A DNA stretch of 64,000 nucleotides from Streptomyces lavendofoliae (GCF_014649735.1 NZ_BMTP01000001.1:583324-647323), one strand, 5' to 3'. Positions 1 through 11,203 are shown, counted from the stretch's first letter. Made by a program: numbers and translations. Notes: a model not told the origin generated them from the letters alone.

Positions 1-389
1 CCGTGACCCACATTCAACAATCGCCTGCGGGCCACCGCGCACGTCACCCGCTCCCTCGCCGACGTCCGCTTGGGCACGAGCAGTTCGCCACCGCCCGCCA
101 GCGCCGCCGCCTCCGCCACCGACGGCGTCCCGACGGCCGCCAGCACCGCGTCCGACGGATGCGGTACGTCGACCAGCGCCAACTCACGGGCGGGGTAGGC
201 CCGCACGGGCACGCCCAGATGGGCCGCCGCCTCGGCGATCCCCGCCTCGCCCGCCTTGGAGTCCACCGTCGCCAGCTCCGCCACGGCGGACAGGGGCAGC
301 CCCGCCTCCCGCAGCGCCATCTCGACGAGCCCCAGCACCGAACGCGCGGACACCCCCCGCCCGGCGCCCACACCGACCACCACCGTCAT
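1..389 (-). CDS. CobE / CbiG C-terminal-domain cobalamin biosynthesis protein (partial at window edge)
   Basis: The frame is open from an ATG at 389 to the left edge, about 129 residues. It has the CbiG_C/CobE pattern: an N-terminal Gly-rich start (VGVGAGRGVSARS), a central TVDSKAGEAGI segment, then VGTPSVAEAAAL and LLVPKRTSARERVTCAVAR near the visible end. Members act around precorrin ring contraction and acetaldehyde release in B12 synthesis. The ATG overlaps the cobB stop (ATGA), so it belongs to the same leftward operon. The true C-terminus lies outside the window, so a fusion to another Cob domain cannot be excluded. Confidence 0.75.
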   Translation of the reverse strand, partial: MTVVVGVGAGRGVSARSVLGLVEMALREAGLPLSAVAELATVDSKAGEAGIAEAAAHLGVPVRAYPARELALVDVPHPSDAVLAAVGTPSVAEAAALAGGGELLVPKRTSARERVTCAVARRRLLNVGH

Positions 390-1762
390 CGCGCGCAGTG
401 CTCCACGAACCGCCGCGCCACCTCCGGCACGCCCGCCCAGTGCGTGTGCACGTAACTCGCGTGCACACCGCCCTGCACGAAGCCCTCCACCCGCCCCCGG
501 GCTCTCGACTCCGCTCCAGCGGGGGGCACCCCCACGTCCGGCTGCCGCAGCCCCCACGCGGGCGCCCCGCCCGCGCCCGGTTCGATCACCGTGCGGTGGA
601 ACTCGTGCCCCCGCATCCGCGCCCCCGCCGCAGCCAGCGGACTGGCGCTCACGGCCACCGCGTCCCGGTAGCCCAGCGTCAGCCGCTGCGACATACGGGC
701 GTCCGCGTCCAGGACACCGCACATCGGCTGCCCGTCCAGCGACCGCGCCAGGTACAGCAGCCCGGCGCACTCGGCGGCGACCGGCGCCCCCGACGCCGCC
801 AGCTCCGCGACCGCCTTCCGCAGCCGGGCGTTGGCCGACAGCTCGGCCCCGTACACCTCCGGGAAGCCCCCGCCGATCACCAGCCCGCGGGTCCCCTCCG
901 GCAACTCCTCGTCCCGCAGCGGGTCGAACGCCACCACCTCCGCGCCCGCCGCCGTCAGCAGCTCCGCGTGCTCGGCGTACGAGAAGGTGAACGCGGCGCC
1001 CCCGGCGACCGCCACCACCGGCCGCCCGGCGACCGGCACCAGGGCCGGTTCCCAGGGCGCGTCCGGCAACGGCGGCGCCGAGCGCGCCAACGCCAGCAGC
1101 GCGTCCAGGTCGCATCCGGCCCGCACCTGCTCCGCCTGCGCCGCCACCGCCTCCACGGCCGCCGCCTGCCGCTCGGCGACCGGCACCAGGCCCAGGTGCC
1201 GGGACGGCGTCGCCACCGCCGGCGCCCGCCGCAGCACGCCCAGCACGGGCACGCCCGACTCGCCCAGCGCCTCCCGCAGCAGGTGCTCGTGCCGGTCGGT
1301 GGCCACCTTGTTGAGGATCACCCCGCCGATCCGCACCTCCGGGTCCCACGAGGCGAACCCGTGGACCAGCGCGGCCACCGACCGGGACTGCGACGAGGCG
1401 TCCACCACCAGCACCACGGGCGCCTTCAGCAGCTTGGACACCTGCGCCGTGGACGCCAGCTCGCCCTGGTCGGCGGCACCGTCGTACAGCCCCATCACGC
1501 CCTCGACGACCGCCAGGTCGCAGCCGCGCGAGCCGTGCGCGAAGAGCGGCGCGACCAGACCCGTACCGCACATGTAGGAGTCGAGGTTGCGGCCCGGGCG
1601 GCCGGTGGCGAGCGCGTGGTAGCCCGGGTCGATGTAGTCGGGCCCCACCTTGTGCGGGGACACCGCGAGACCACGGCCGGCGAACGCGGCCATCAGGCCG
1701 GTCGCCACCGTGGTCTTGCCCGCGCCCGACGACGGCGCGGCGATGACGAGACGTGCTACCAC
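386..1762 (-). CDS. cobB: Cobyrinate a,c-diamide synthase
   Basis: 458 residues. It amidates the a and c side chains of (hydrogeno)cobyrinate using ATP and glutamine. A P-loop close to the start (APSSGAGKTT) opens the dethiobiotin-synthetase-like ATPase domain, followed by KVGPDYIDPGYH, typical of CobB/CbiA. The C-terminal half is a class I glutamine amidotransferase with the nucleophile Cys in VAAECAGLLYL and a late His region (GHEFH). The GTG at 1762 overlaps the cobO stop by 7 bases and places the P-loop at the normal distance from the N-terminus. An upstream extension in this frame would run inside cobO. Family length is normal. Confidence 0.95.
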   Translation of the reverse strand: MVARLVIAAPSSGAGKTTVATGLMAAFAGRGLAVSPHKVGPDYIDPGYHALATGRPGRNLDSYMCGTGLVAPLFAHGSRGCDLAVVEGVMGLYDGAADQGELASTAQVSKLLKAPVVLVVDASSQSRSVAALVHGFASWDPEVRIGGVILNKVATDRHEHLLREALGESGVPVLGVLRRAPAVATPSRHLGLVPVAERQAAAVEAVAAQAEQVRAGCDLDALLALARSAPPLPDAPWEPALVPVAGRPVVAVAGGAAFTFSYAEHAELLTAAGAEVVAFDPLRDEELPEGTRGLVIGGGFPEVYGAELSANARLRKAVAELAASGAPVAAECAGLLYLARSLDGQPMCGVLDADARMSQRLTLGYRDAVAVSASPLAAAGARMRGHEFHRTVIEPGAGGAPAWGLRQPDVGVPPAGAESRARGRVEGFVQGGVHASYVHTHWAGVPEVARRFVEHCAR

Positions 1763-2364
1763 TCGATGCCCCGCTGGCCCTTCTGCCCCGCGTCCATCGG
1801 GTGCTTGACCTTCGACATGTCGGTGACCAGGTCGGCGAACTCGCACAGCTCGGCCGGCGCGTTCCGGCCGGTGATCACCACGTGCTGCCTGCCGGGCCGG
1901 TTCCGCAGCACCTCGACGACCTCGGCGGTGTCGATCCACCCCCAGTGCAGCAGGTACGCGAACTCGTCGAGGACGTAGAACGTGTACCGCTCCTCGGCGA
2001 GGTCGCGCTTGACCTGCTCCCACCCCTCGCGGGCCTTGTCCTCGTGCGACTGCTCGCCCTCGGCGACCTCGCGCTGGATCCAGGACCAGCCCTCACCCAT
2101 CTTGTGCCAGGTGACGGTCCCGCCCTTGCCGGTCTCGCCGAGCGCCTTGAGGGCGTTCTCCTCGCCGACCTTCCACTTGGCGGACTTGACGAACTGGAAC
2201 ACCCCGATCGGCCAGCCCTGGTTCCAGGCGCGCAGCGCCATCCCGAAGGCGGCGGTCGACTTCCCCTTGCCCACGCCCGTGTGCACCATCACCAGCGCGC
2301 GGTTGCGGCGCTGACGGGTGGTGAGTCCGTCGTCCGGTACGACGGTCGGCTGTCCCTGCGGCAT
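1756..2364 (-). CDS. cobO: Cob(I)yrinic acid a,c-diamide adenosyltransferase (CobA/CobO type)
   Basis: 202 residues, the usual length. It transfers the adenosyl group of ATP to Co(I) corrinoids. The P-loop GVGKGKST, the GVFQFVKSAKW segment, the HKMGEGWSW loop and VLDEF (Walker B-like) followed by VVITGR are all typical of the BtuR/CobO family. The ATG at 2364 shares one base with the stop of the chelatase gene (TGATG), indicating translational coupling, and its 3' end overlaps cobB. It therefore acts in the same pathway as its neighbours, just after or before a,c-diamide formation. Confidence 0.96.
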   Translation of the reverse strand: MPQGQPTVVPDDGLTTRQRRNRALVMVHTGVGKGKSTAAFGMALRAWNQGWPIGVFQFVKSAKWKVGEENALKALGETGKGGTVTWHKMGEGWSWIQREVAEGEQSHEDKAREGWEQVKRDLAEERYTFYVLDEFAYLLHWGWIDTAEVVEVLRNRPGRQHVVITGRNAPAELCEFADLVTDMSKVKHPMDAGQKGQRGIEW

Positions 2365-4403
2365 CAAGCGGCCCTTCCGGTAGTTGCTCTGACATCCCTG
2401 ACGAGACCCGCGATGGCGTCCGCCCGCAGTTCGTCCAGTGTGACGGCGGTGCCGCCGAGGCGGCCGGCCAGTTCGGCGGCCATTCCCAGCCGTACCGGCC
2501 CGGTCTCGCAGTCCACGACCACCGACGCGGTGCCCTCCGCCGCGTGCAGCCCGGCCGCGCGCGCGGCCAGCGGCACGGGCTCCGGCCCGCCGGTCGCCCG
2601 GCCGTCCGTGACGACCACCAGCAGGGGGCGGCGCGCCGGATCGCGCAGCCGCTCCACCCGCAGCACGTCGTGCGCCTTCAGCAGCCCGGCCGCCAGCGGG
2701 GTGCGCCCCCCGGTCGGCAGCTGCTCCAGGCGGGCGGCGGCGGCGTCGACGGACGACGTGGGGGGCAGCGCCAGGTCGGCCGACGAGCCCCGGAAGGTCA
2801 CCAGCCCCACCTTGTCGCGCCGCTGGTAGGCGTCCAGCAGCAGGGACAGCACGGCACCCTTCACCGCGCCCATCCGCTGCCGGGCCGCCATCGACCCGGA
2901 CGCGTCCACCACGAAGAGCACCAGGTTCCCCTCCCGCCCCTCGCGCGTCGCCTGCCGCAGGTCGTCCCGCCGTACCACCAGCCCCGGCCCCGACCGGCCG
3001 CGCGCCCTCTGGTGCGGGGCCGCCGCCTGAACGGTCGCCGCCAGGTGCAGCTTGGTCAGCGTTCCGCGCGGCCGGCGCGCCCCGGTCGTCCTGCCGTGCT
3101 CGGTACGCGCCCGGGAGCGCCGCCCCGCCGCGCCCTCGCCCAGGCCCGGCACGCTCAGCACCTTCGTGCGGAACGGCTCGGCGGCCCGGACGGGGGCCTG
3201 CTCGGCGCCCCCGCCGCGCGCGGGCGCCGGGGCGGGTGCCTCGCCGGGCGCGTCCCCGGGTGCCTCGCCGGGCGCGTCCCCGGGCGCGGCGGCACCATCC
3301 GGCTCCCCGCCCTGCGGGGGCACGCCGCCACCTCCGCCGGGGCCGCCACCGGGGCCGTCCGGGCCGGGGTCGGGGTCGTCGTCCCCGCCCCCGAACTCCT
3401 CCAGCGTCTCGTCCAGCTTGTCCTCGTCGAGCCCCGGCGCGTCGAAGGGGTTGCGCCTGCGCCGGTGCGGCAGCGCGAGCAGCGCCGCCTGCCGTACGTC
3501 GTCCGAGGTCACGTCCGTACGCCCGGCCCACGCGGCCAGCGCCGTCGCCGTCCGCGCCATCACGATGTCGGCGCGCATGCCGTCCACCTCGAAGGCCGCG
3601 CACGTCGCCGCGATCTGCCGCAGCGCCGCGTCCCCCAGCGTCACCGAGGGCAGCAGCGTCCGCGCGGCCACGATCCGCTCCCGCAGCACGGCCTCCTCGC
3701 CGGCCCAGCGCGCCGCGAAGGCGGCCGGGTTGTCGTCGTACGCCAGGCGCCGCCGCACCACCTCGACCCGCTGTCCGGGCTCCCGCGAGGCGGCGACCTC
3801 CACGGTCAGCCCGAACCGGTCCAGCAGCTGCGGCCGCAGCTCGCCCTCCTCCGGGTTCATCGTCCCGACCAGCAGGAACCGCGCGGCGTGGCGTACGGAG
3901 ACGCCCTCCCGCTCCACGTACGAGGCGCCCATGGCGGCAGCGTCCAGCAGCAGGTCCACCAGGTGGTCGTGGAGAAGGTTCACCTCGTCGACGTACAGCA
4001 CGCCCCGGTGGGCGTCCGCCAGCAGTCCCGGCTCGAACGCCTTGACGCCGTCCGCGAGCGCCCGCTCGATGTCGAGGGCGCCCACGAGCCGGTCCTCGGA
4101 CGCGCCGACGGGCAGCTCCACCATGCGGGCCGGCCGGTGCACGGCCCCGGCGCCGGTGTGCGGGCCGTCCGGGCAGCCGGGGTCCGGGGAGCCGGGCGCG
4201 CAGGAGAAGCGGCAGCCCGCGACGACGTCGACGTCCGGCATCAGGGCGGCCAGGGCGCGGACGGCGGTCGACTTGGCGGTGCCCTTCTCACCGCGTACCA
4301 GGACACCGCCGACGGCCGGGGACACCGCGTTCAGCAGCAGCCCGAGCCGCAGGTCCTCCTGCCCGACGATCGCGGTGAAGGGGTAGTGGGGTGCGTTGCT
4401 CAT
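2364..4403 (-). CDS. Magnesium-chelatase-like ChlI/ChlD fusion, putative cobaltochelatase subunit
   Basis: 679 residues. The N-terminal AAA+ part (about 1-330) resembles ChlI/BchI: Walker [10 protein letters not shown] near residue 38, [11 protein letters not shown]alker B and the sensor [20 protein letters not shown] Pro/Gly/acid-rich linker (about 345-430) follows, then a VWA domain with the MIDAS motif DASGSM near residue 500 and VVVTDGRAT. Such fusions in Streptomyces sit beside cobN and are thought to power cobalt insertion as CobS/CobT stand-ins; cobN itself is not in this window. The ATG at 4403 overlaps the cobQ stop (ATGA). A role in chlorophyll synthesis makes no sense here; cobalt chelation is inferred from context. 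Confidence 0.9.
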   Translation of the reverse strand: MSNAPHYPFTAIVGQEDLRLGLLLNAVSPAVGGVLVRGEKGTAKSTAVRALAALMPDVDVVAGCRFSCAPGSPDPGCPDGPHTGAGAVHRPARMVELPVGASEDRLVGALDIERALADGVKAFEPGLLADAHRGVLYVDEVNLLHDHLVDLLLDAAAMGASYVEREGVSVRHAARFLLVGTMNPEEGELRPQLLDRFGLTVEVAASREPGQRVEVVRRRLAYDDNPAAFAARWAGEEAVLRERIVAARTLLPSVTLGDAALRQIAATCAAFEVDGMRADIVMARTATALAAWAGRTDVTSDDVRQAALLALPHRRRRNPFDAPGLDEDKLDETLEEFGGGDDDPDPGPDGPGGGPGGGGGVPPQGGEPDGAAAPGDAPGEAPGDAPGEAPAPAPARGGGAEQAPVRAAEPFRTKVLSVPGLGEGAAGRRSRARTEHGRTTGARRPRGTLTKLHLAATVQAAAPHQRARGRSGPGLVVRRDDLRQATREGREGNLVLFVVDASGSMAARQRMGAVKGAVLSLLLDAYQRRDKVGLVTFRGSSADLALPPTSSVDAAAARLEQLPTGGRTPLAAGLLKAHDVLRVERLRDPARRPLLVVVTDGRATGGPEPVPLAARAAGLHAAEGTASVVVDCETGPVRLGMAAELAGRLGGTAVTLDELRADAIAGLVRDVRATTGRAA

Positions 4404-5914
4404 GAAGGTGCTCCGGGTGCGATGAAGGGAAGTCCGGTGGGCGGGCCCTGCTCGATGAGCTTCCAGAGGGCGTCCGTGTCCGCGTGTTCCTCGATCAGGT
4501 CGCCGAGCCGGTCCAGCTGCTCCTCGCGCAGCGCCCCGAACGACGTGTCGGGCGCCGGGACGAACCGTCTGCCGGCCGCCCGCGCCACCTCGGTGAGGAA
4601 CGCCCGGCGGAAGCCGTCGCTCTCCAGCGAGCCGTGCCAGTGGGTGCCCCACACGGCCCCGACGCGGCAGCCGTCCAGGAACGGTTCCCCGCCCCTTACG
4701 TCCGCGACGCCGTGGTGGATCTCGTACCCCTCGACCCGCTCGCCGAGGGCCTCGCCCACCGGCCGCGCGAGGGTCTTGGCGGGCGCGAACCGCACCCGTA
4801 CCGGCAGCAGGCCGAGGCCCGCCACCTCACCGGCCCGGGACTCGACCTCGTCGTCGATGTGCTCGCCCAGCGCCTGGAAACCGCCGCAGACGCCCAGCAC
4901 CGGGCGGCCCTCGGCGGCCCGCCGGACGATCGCGTCCGCGAGGCCCCGCTCGCGCAGCCACGCCAGCGCCCTCACCGTCCCCCGGGTGCCGGGCACCACG
5001 ACCAGGTCCGCGTCGGCGAGCTCCTCGGGACGGTCCACGAACCGGACGACCACGCCCGGCTCGGCGGCCAGCGCGTCGACGTCGGTGAAGTTCGACATCA
5101 GCGGTACGGCGCAGACGGCGACCCGCAGCACGTCCTCGCCGACCGGCGGCGCCACGACCGACTCGCGGACGGCCCCGCGCAGGGACACCCTGAGCCCGTC
5201 CTCCTCGTCGATGCCGAGGCCGTGCGCGTACGGCAGGACACCGAACGTCCGGCGCCCCGTCAGGTCCAGCAGCATGTCCAGGCCCGGCTCCAGCAGGGTC
5301 ACATCGCCCCGGAACTTGTTCACCAGGTAGCCCGCGACCAGCTCCTGGTCCTCGGGCGCCAGCAGCGCCGTCGTCCCGAAGAACTGCGCGAACACCCCGC
5401 CCCGGTCGATGTCGCCGACCACGACCACCGGGAAACGCGCGGCCCTCGCGATGCCCATGTTGACGATGTCGTTGCGCCGCAGGTTGATCTCGGCCGGGCT
5501 GCCGGCGCCCTCGCAGATGACCGCGTCGTACGTGCTCCGCAGCTCCTGAAGGCACTCCACGACCGTGCCGAGCAGGGCCTGCTGCCGGCCGCCGTGGTAG
5601 CCGCGCGCGCTCAGCTCGCCGACCGGCTTGCCCATCAGCACGACCTGGCTGGAGCGGTCGCTGCCCGGCTTGAGCAGCACCGGGTTCATCAGCGCCGTCG
5701 GCTCGACGCGTGCCGCCTGCGCCTGCATGGCCTGGGCGCGCCCGATCTCCGCGCCCTCACGGGTGACGAACGAGTTGAGGGACATGTTCTGCCCCTTGAA
5801 CGGCGCGACCTTCACGCCCTGCCGCACCAGCCAGCGGCAGATGCCTGCCGTGACGACGCTCTTGCCCGCGTCGGACGTGGTGCCCGCGACGAGCAGCCCC
5901 CCACCCTTGCTCAT
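4400..5914 (-). CDS. cobQ: Cobyric acid synthase (adenosylcobyrinate b,d,e,g-tetraamide synthase)
   Basis: 504 residues. It amidates the four remaining side chains of adenosylcobyrinate a,c-diamide. The start [19 protein letters not shown] holds the P-loop-like motif. [12 protein letters not shown] and [13 protein letters not shown] are CobQ/CbiP signatures, [12 protein letters not shown] marks the ATPase core, and the C-terminal amidotransferase shows [10 protein letters not shown] (Cys nucleophile) and YEIHHG (His). The ATG at 5914 overlaps the cobD stop by 4 bases. Length and motifs are complete, so it should be functional. Confidence 0.97.
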   Translation of the reverse strand: MSKGGGLLVAGTTSDAGKSVVTAGICRWLVRQGVKVAPFKGQNMSLNSFVTREGAEIGRAQAMQAQAARVEPTALMNPVLLKPGSDRSSQVVLMGKPVGELSARGYHGGRQQALLGTVVECLQELRSTYDAVICEGAGSPAEINLRRNDIVNMGIARAARFPVVVVGDIDRGGVFAQFFGTTALLAPEDQELVAGYLVNKFRGDVTLLEPGLDMLLDLTGRRTFGVLPYAHGLGIDEEDGLRVSLRGAVRESVVAPPVGEDVLRVAVCAVPLMSNFTDVDALAAEPGVVVRFVDRPEELADADLVVVPGTRGTVRALAWLRERGLADAIVRRAAEGRPVLGVCGGFQALGEHIDDEVESRAGEVAGLGLLPVRVRFAPAKTLARPVGEALGERVEGYEIHHGVADVRGGEPFLDGCRVGAVWGTHWHGSLESDGFRRAFLTEVARAAGRRFVPAPDTSFGALREEQLDRLGDLIEEHADTDALWKLIEQGPPTGLPFIAPGAPS

Positions 5915-6861
5915 GTACGCCTCCGCTCGATCGCCCCGTACGCCAGCCGCCCGCCCACGCACACCGCGAGGGCCAGCGCGCTCACCCGGCGCGACAACCG
6001 CACCGCCCGTTCGATGTCCGGCACCTCCACGGCCCGGCCCGCCCCGTTGAGCACGGGCCGGTGCTCGACGCGGCCACCGTACGAGAGCGTCCCGCCCAGC
6101 CGTACGCCCAGCGCGCCCGCGAAGGACGCCTCGACCGGACCCGCGTTCGGGCTCGGGTGCTTCGCCGCGTCCGCCCGCCAGGCCCGTACCGCACCGCGCG
6201 GGTCGCCGCCCGCGACCGCCGCGAGGGCGGCCGTCAGGCGGGCGCCGGGCCAGCCGGCCACGTCGTCCAGGCGGGCCGAGGCCCACCCGAAGCGGCGGAA
6301 CCTCGGCGACTTGTGCCCGACCATCGCGTCCAGGGTGTTCACCGCCCGGAAGGCCACCAGCCCCGGTACGCCGCCGACCGCGCCCCACACGAGGGCGCCG
6401 ACCACGGCGTCGGAGGTGTTCTCGGCGACCGACTCGACGACCGCGCGGGCGATGCCGGGCCCGTCCAGGGCCTGCGGGTCGCGCCCGCACAGGTGCGGCA
6501 GCCGCTCCCGCGCGACGTCCAGGTCGCCCGCGGCCAGCGCGCCGCCGACGGCGCGGGCCTCGCGGCCCAGCGACGTGCCGCCGACGACGGCCCAGACGGA
6601 GACGGCGGTCAGTGCCACGGGGAGGAGGCCCCGGTTCCGTACCGCCCCGGTGACGAGCGCGGCAGCCCCGGCCGCGCCCCCGGCGCACACCACGGCGTGC
6701 AGCGCGCCCCAGGCGCGGTCGTCGCGCCACAACAGGCCCTCGACCGCGCCGGCGGCGCGCCCGAACGCGGCGACGGGATGCCCGCGGCGGGGGTCGGCGA
6801 GGAGCAGATCGGCGGCCAGCCCTGCGGCGGCGCCGTACGCGAAAGCATGGTCGCTGCGCAT
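5911..6861 (-). CDS. cobD: Adenosylcobinamide-phosphate synthase, membrane protein
   Basis: 316 residues from the ATG at 6861 ([10 protein letters not shown]). CobD/CbiB attaches the aminopropanol arm to cobyric acid at the membrane. Visible signatures are [13 protein letters not shown] near the N-terminus, the [10 protein letters not shown] motif, [11 protein letters not shown] and a C-terminal segment containing SYGGRV, with several hydrophobic stretches. It is the first gene of the leftward cob operon and lies about 100 bases after the cobalamin riboswitch. An in-frame ATG at 6894 would add 11 residues; neither start has a convincing ribosome binding site, and 6861 was chosen because the homology begins there. 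Confidence 0.92.
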   Translation of the reverse strand: MRSDHAFAYGAAAGLAADLLLADPRRGHPVAAFGRAAGAVEGLLWRDDRAWGALHAVVCAGGAAGAAALVTGAVRNRGLLPVALTAVSVWAVVGGTSLGREARAVGGALAAGDLDVARERLPHLCGRDPQALDGPGIARAVVESVAENTSDAVVGALVWGAVGGVPGLVAFRAVNTLDAMVGHKSPRFRRFGWASARLDDVAGWPGARLTAALAAVAGGDPRGAVRAWRADAAKHPSPNAGPVEASFAGALGVRLGGTLSYGGRVEHRPVLNGAGRAVEVPDIERAVRLSRRVSALALAVCVGGRLAYGAIERRRT

Positions 6862-6959
6862 CGGGTCAGTCCGCCGATACGCCTCGCCGGGCATGGGGAC
6901 GGAGATGTCTGTAGGGGTGGCCGCGCATGGGCGATGTCCTCACTCAGGGTCCGCGCCCT

Positions 6960-7100
6960 GGCTCGACGTGTCCGGCGACGAGAGTTCCTGACTCATCCGG
7001 CCCTCCTGTTCGGTGGGCCGGACTCACAGTGGCGGGACCGCGCCGGATTCGCACCGGCTTCCTCTCCTGCCGCCGTAATGGCCCCGGCAGTCCACCACGC
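6960..7100 (-). promoter_or_regulatory. Cobalamin riboswitch
   Basis: Read on the minus strand, the stretch contains GCCGGTGCGAATCCGGC followed by GCGGTCCCGCCACTG, the conserved B12-box core (the GCCACTG part lies at 7027-7033), then a stem built from GTCCGGCCC and GGGCCGG, and GAGTCAGGAAC near 6985. This is the classical order of cobalamin riboswitch elements. It precedes cobD, so coenzyme B12 is expected to repress the whole operon. Outer limits are approximate because the closing P1 stem was not resolved by eye. Confidence 0.9.
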
Positions 7101-7232
7101 CCCGCGAACGCCCGTCAACTCGCCGTTGACCTGCGACGGGAGGTGTGCCGAGGCACACACCGGCGCGTGGGCACGTACGACGGCGCCCCCGGAACGACGA
7201 ACCGTTCCGGGGGCGCCGAGAGCCGGTCCCGA

Positions 7233-7454
7233 TCAGGTGACGATCAGGAAGATCCCGTAGGCCACGGCCGCCGCGCACAGCGCGAAGGCCGCGTACGCGC
7301 CGGTGCGGGCCACGACGGCCGAGCCGCCGTTCGCCGCCGCCTGCTCCTGGCGGGAGAGGCCGACGATGCCGAGGGTGAAGAGGCCCACCAGTGCGACGGT
7401 GGCCAGGAGGCTGACCCCGAAGACGGAGCCGAGAGCTGCCCAGTCGATCTTCAT
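7233..7454 (-). CDS. Small two-helix membrane protein next to the phosphate transporter
   Basis: 73 residues. Two hydrophobic segments (about 11-33 and 51-72) flank a short polar loop SRQEQAAANGG, so both ends are probably on the same side of the membrane. No family name recognised. It starts 12 bases after the PiT gene stop and is probably co-transcribed with it, suggesting an accessory role in phosphate uptake, which is inferred only from position. Confidence 0.8.
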   Translation of the reverse strand: MKIDWAALGSVFGVSLLATVALVGLFTLGIVGLSRQEQAAANGGSAVVARTGAYAAFALCAAAVAYGIFLIVT

Positions 7455-7466
7455 GCTGTTCTGTCC

Positions 7467-8732
<1,266 letters not shown>

Positions 8733-8764
8733 TTACCCAGGCAATCGTTCGACGTCAGTGGCAT

Positions 8765-8801
8765 GGTGAACGTAGGCAACCTGAGTGAACGGAAGGTGAA
8801 C
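8765..8801 (-). promoter_or_regulatory. Putative PHO box (PhoP binding repeats) upstream of the PiT gene
   Basis: On the minus strand there are three GTTCAC-type units: GTTCACC (8795-8801), GTTCACT (8784-8790, exactly 11 bases on) and GTTCACC (8765-8771, 19 bases further). Streptomyces PhoP sites are made of 11-base direct repeat units starting with GTTCACC, so the first two fit precisely. In the rest of the 400-base gap up to 9132 I see only the repeat listed separately. Confidence 0.7.
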
Positions 8802-8970
8802 TGGGTCGGGCGTCATGGTGACCCCCACCGATGCCGACCGGTTCCGCTTCCGGTCGCCGGGTGGGCCCCGGGGGCCGTGGGCCCGGCGATCCGGGCGTTT
8901 CGGGCCTTCGGTGAAGGTTCTCCGGCCGGCGCCCCGCCCGGCGGAAGAGATCCTGGTCACCCCGCCGCCC

Positions 8971-9078
8971 CGCCGGTCATCTCCCGGCCACGGGCCCGCC
9001 GCGCCCCTGCCGGTCCGCCGCGCCGCGGACACGCGCGCCGGACGGCCCCGCCGGTCTTCCCCCGGCCACGGGCCCGCC
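8971..9078. repeat. Pair of 30-base direct repeats
   Basis: The 30 bases at 8971-9000 and at 9049-9078 match at 28 positions (both begin CGCCGGTC and end GGCCACGGGCCCGCC). They lie in the non-coding stretch before the aldolase gene. Function unknown; possibly a local duplication of G/C-rich spacer. Confidence 0.6.
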
Positions 9079-9132
9079 CGGATGCCCGGGACCGCCGGGA
9101 CGGTGCTCCCGGCTGCTGACAGGATCGGGCGC

Positions 9133-9783
9133 ATGACACAGGACGCGATCGAGCAGGCGTGGGACGCGGTGGTCGGCACCGCCCGCAGGACAGTCACGGA
9201 CGGACTGGTCGTCGGCACCTCAGGAAACGTTTCCGCACGGGTGGGCGACCTCGTCCTCGTCACGCCCAGCGGCGTGCCCTACGACCGCCTCACCCCCGCC
9301 GACCTCGTGGCCGTCGACCTCGACGGCACCCGGATACGGGGCCGGCTCGCCCCCACCAGCGAGCTGCCCATGCACTTGGAGATCTACCGCCGCACCACGG
9401 CCCGCGCCGTGGTCCACACCCACGCCGTGCACGCCACCGCCGTCTCGGCCCTCGTCACCGAGCTCCCCCTGATCCACTACATGGCCGCGGCCCTCGGCGG
9501 CCCGGTGCGCGTCGCCCCGTACGCCCTGTACGGCACCGAGGAGCTGGCCGCGCACGTGCTGCGCGCCCTCGACGGCCGCACCGGCTGCCTGCTGCGCAAC
9601 CACGGCACCGTCACCTACGGCGACGATCTGGACCAGGCGTACGACCGCACGGCCCAACTGGAGTGGATGTGCCGCGTGTGGCTCACCGCGAGCTCCGTGC
9701 CCGGCCTGGCCCCCAGCCTGCTGTCGGCCGCCGAACTGGACGAGGTCGCGGAGAAGTTCCGCGGCTACGGCCGGCCCCGCTGA
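9133..9783 (+). CDS. Class II aldolase/adducin family protein (fuculose-phosphate aldolase-like)
   Basis: 216 residues, the usual length for FucA/AraD-type aldolases or epimerases that cleave or rearrange phosphorylated sugars with a zinc ion. Visible are the phosphate-binding segment GTSGNVSAR, TPSGVPYDRL, the acid in TSELPMHLEIYR and the metal-binding histidines in VVHTHAVHATAV, with a third His in LLRNHGTVTYG. The ATG at 9133 puts the conserved domain right at the N-terminus; longer in-frame extensions run into the repeat-rich spacer. The substrate cannot be told from sequence. Confidence 0.9.
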   Translation: MTQDAIEQAWDAVVGTARRTVTDGLVVGTSGNVSARVGDLVLVTPSGVPYDRLTPADLVAVDLDGTRIRGRLAPTSELPMHLEIYRRTTARAVVHTHAVHATAVSALVTELPLIHYMAAALGGPVRVAPYALYGTEELAAHVLRALDGRTGCLLRNHGTVTYGDDLDQAYDRTAQLEWMCRVWLTASSVPGLAPSLLSAAELDEVAEKFRGYGRPR

Positions 9784-9894
9784 CCGGGCGGCCCCGCCCC
9801 CCGCGCCGGGCGCCGCGCCCACCGCCGCGTCCGGCGCCACGCCGGGGAACGCCGCCCACTGGCATCCGCCCCCACCGGTGCCGACACTGGAACG

Positions 9895-11022
9895 ATGCGC
9901 CCGGCTACAGCGACGGCAGCGGCCGTCACCACCCTGATCGGCGCCGGCGCGGCCACGGTCGCGGCCGGCCGGTACGCCAGCAGCGCCGCGCTCAAGGTGC
10001 CGCCCGGCCGGCCCCTGCCCGGCGAGCCCCGGCTCACCGTGCACGCCACCGCGGCGGGCCAGGTCGCCCTGACACGGTGCCTCGCCTCCCGGCGCCCCGG
10101 CACCTACGGCCTGTCGGGCCCCGGTGTCCACGCCGTCGTCGGCCCCGTCCTGGACGACGTGCCGCACAGCGCCGACACCGTCGTACGCCGCCTCGAACGC
10201 GTCGTCGTCGGCCGGCTGGAGGTCGGCGGCCACGTCGGGCTCACCCCGCAGCTCCACACCGGCACCCCCTCCGACGCCCTGGGCCTCGCCCACGAGGACG
10301 TGGAGATGCCGGGCGAACTCGGCCCCCTGCCCGCCTGGTTCGTTCCCGCGGCCCGGTCCACCTGGGTCATCGCCGTCCACGGCCTCGGCACCACCCGCGA
10401 GCACCCCATGAACCTCATGGGCTTCCTGAACCGGATGCGCCTCCCCGTCCTCGCCCTCGCCTACCGCGGCGACCCCGGAGCGCCCCGCCCCGCCGGCGGC
10501 CTCGGCCACCTCGGCGACTCCGAGTGGCGCGACCTCGACGCCGCGATCCGCCACGCCGTGCGGCACGGCGCCGAACGGGTCGTCCTCCTCGGCTGGTCCA
10601 CCGGCGCCTCCATGGCCCTGCACGCCGCCGCCGGCTGCGGCCTGCGCGACCGGATCAGCGGCCTCGTCCTCGACTCCCCGGTCCTGGACTGGGAGGCCAC
10701 GCTGCGGGCCCTGGCCACCGCCCGCCGCGTCCCCGCCCCGTTGCTCCCGCTGGCCGTCCGCGCCGCCCAGGGCAGCACCGGCGTGCACGGCGACCGGCTC
10801 GCCGAAGCGGCCGACCCGGACGGCCTCCGCGTGCCGACCCTGGTCTTCCACGGCCCCGACGACCACCTCGCCCCCTGGCGGACCTCCCGCGAGCTCGCCT
10901 CCCGCCGCGCCGACCTGGTCACCCTCCACACCGTCCGCGACGCCTCCCACGCCGCCATGTGGAACGCCGACCCGCACCGCTACGAGGAGGCGCTGCGCCG
11001 CTTCCTCACCTCCCTGATCTGA
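9895..11022 (+). CDS. Alpha/beta hydrolase with N-terminal membrane or signal segment
   Basis: 375 residues. A hydrophobic N-terminus (about 5-25) is followed by a long less-conserved region. The hydrolase fold begins near residue 155 with VIAVHGLGTTREH (oxyanion HG). The nucleophile is the Ser of LGWSTGASMAL (G-x-S-x-G), the acid is the Asp in HGPDDHLAPW and the base is the His of DASHAAMW. This set is typical of secreted or membrane-linked serine hydrolases or lipases. Ester or peptide substrate unknown. The gene stands alone, 111 bases after the aldolase stop. Confidence 0.85.
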   Translation: MRPATATAAAVTTLIGAGAATVAAGRYASSAALKVPPGRPLPGEPRLTVHATAAGQVALTRCLASRRPGTYGLSGPGVHAVVGPVLDDVPHSADTVVRRLERVVVGRLEVGGHVGLTPQLHTGTPSDALGLAHEDVEMPGELGPLPAWFVPAARSTWVIAVHGLGTTREHPMNLMGFLNRMRLPVLALAYRGDPGAPRPAGGLGHLGDSEWRDLDAAIRHAVRHGAERVVLLGWSTGASMALHAAAGCGLRDRISGLVLDSPVLDWEATLRALATARRVPAPLLPLAVRAAQGSTGVHGDRLAEAADPDGLRVPTLVFHGPDDHLAPWRTSRELASRRADLVTLHTVRDASHAAMWNADPHRYEEALRRFLTSLI

Positions 11023-11203
11023 CCCCCGCCCCACCCGGGACCCCTGCCCGCCGGGGACCCCTCAACCGAGGCCCCGCTCGCGACCCCGCCCGGTCTCCGC
11101 ACGGCACCCGCGAACGGCGGGTGAACGGGTCCCGCCCGGGGTGCGAACCCGGCGAATCGGATTCCGTTTGGGCTTTCGGGGCGTCAGCGGGAAGACTGCC
11201 CTT

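Noticed and set aside
2544..5330. Long plus-strand frames opposite the cob genes
   Set aside because: They are antisense shadows caused by high G/C; composition is Arg/Pro/His-rich and the minus-strand genes have clear families.
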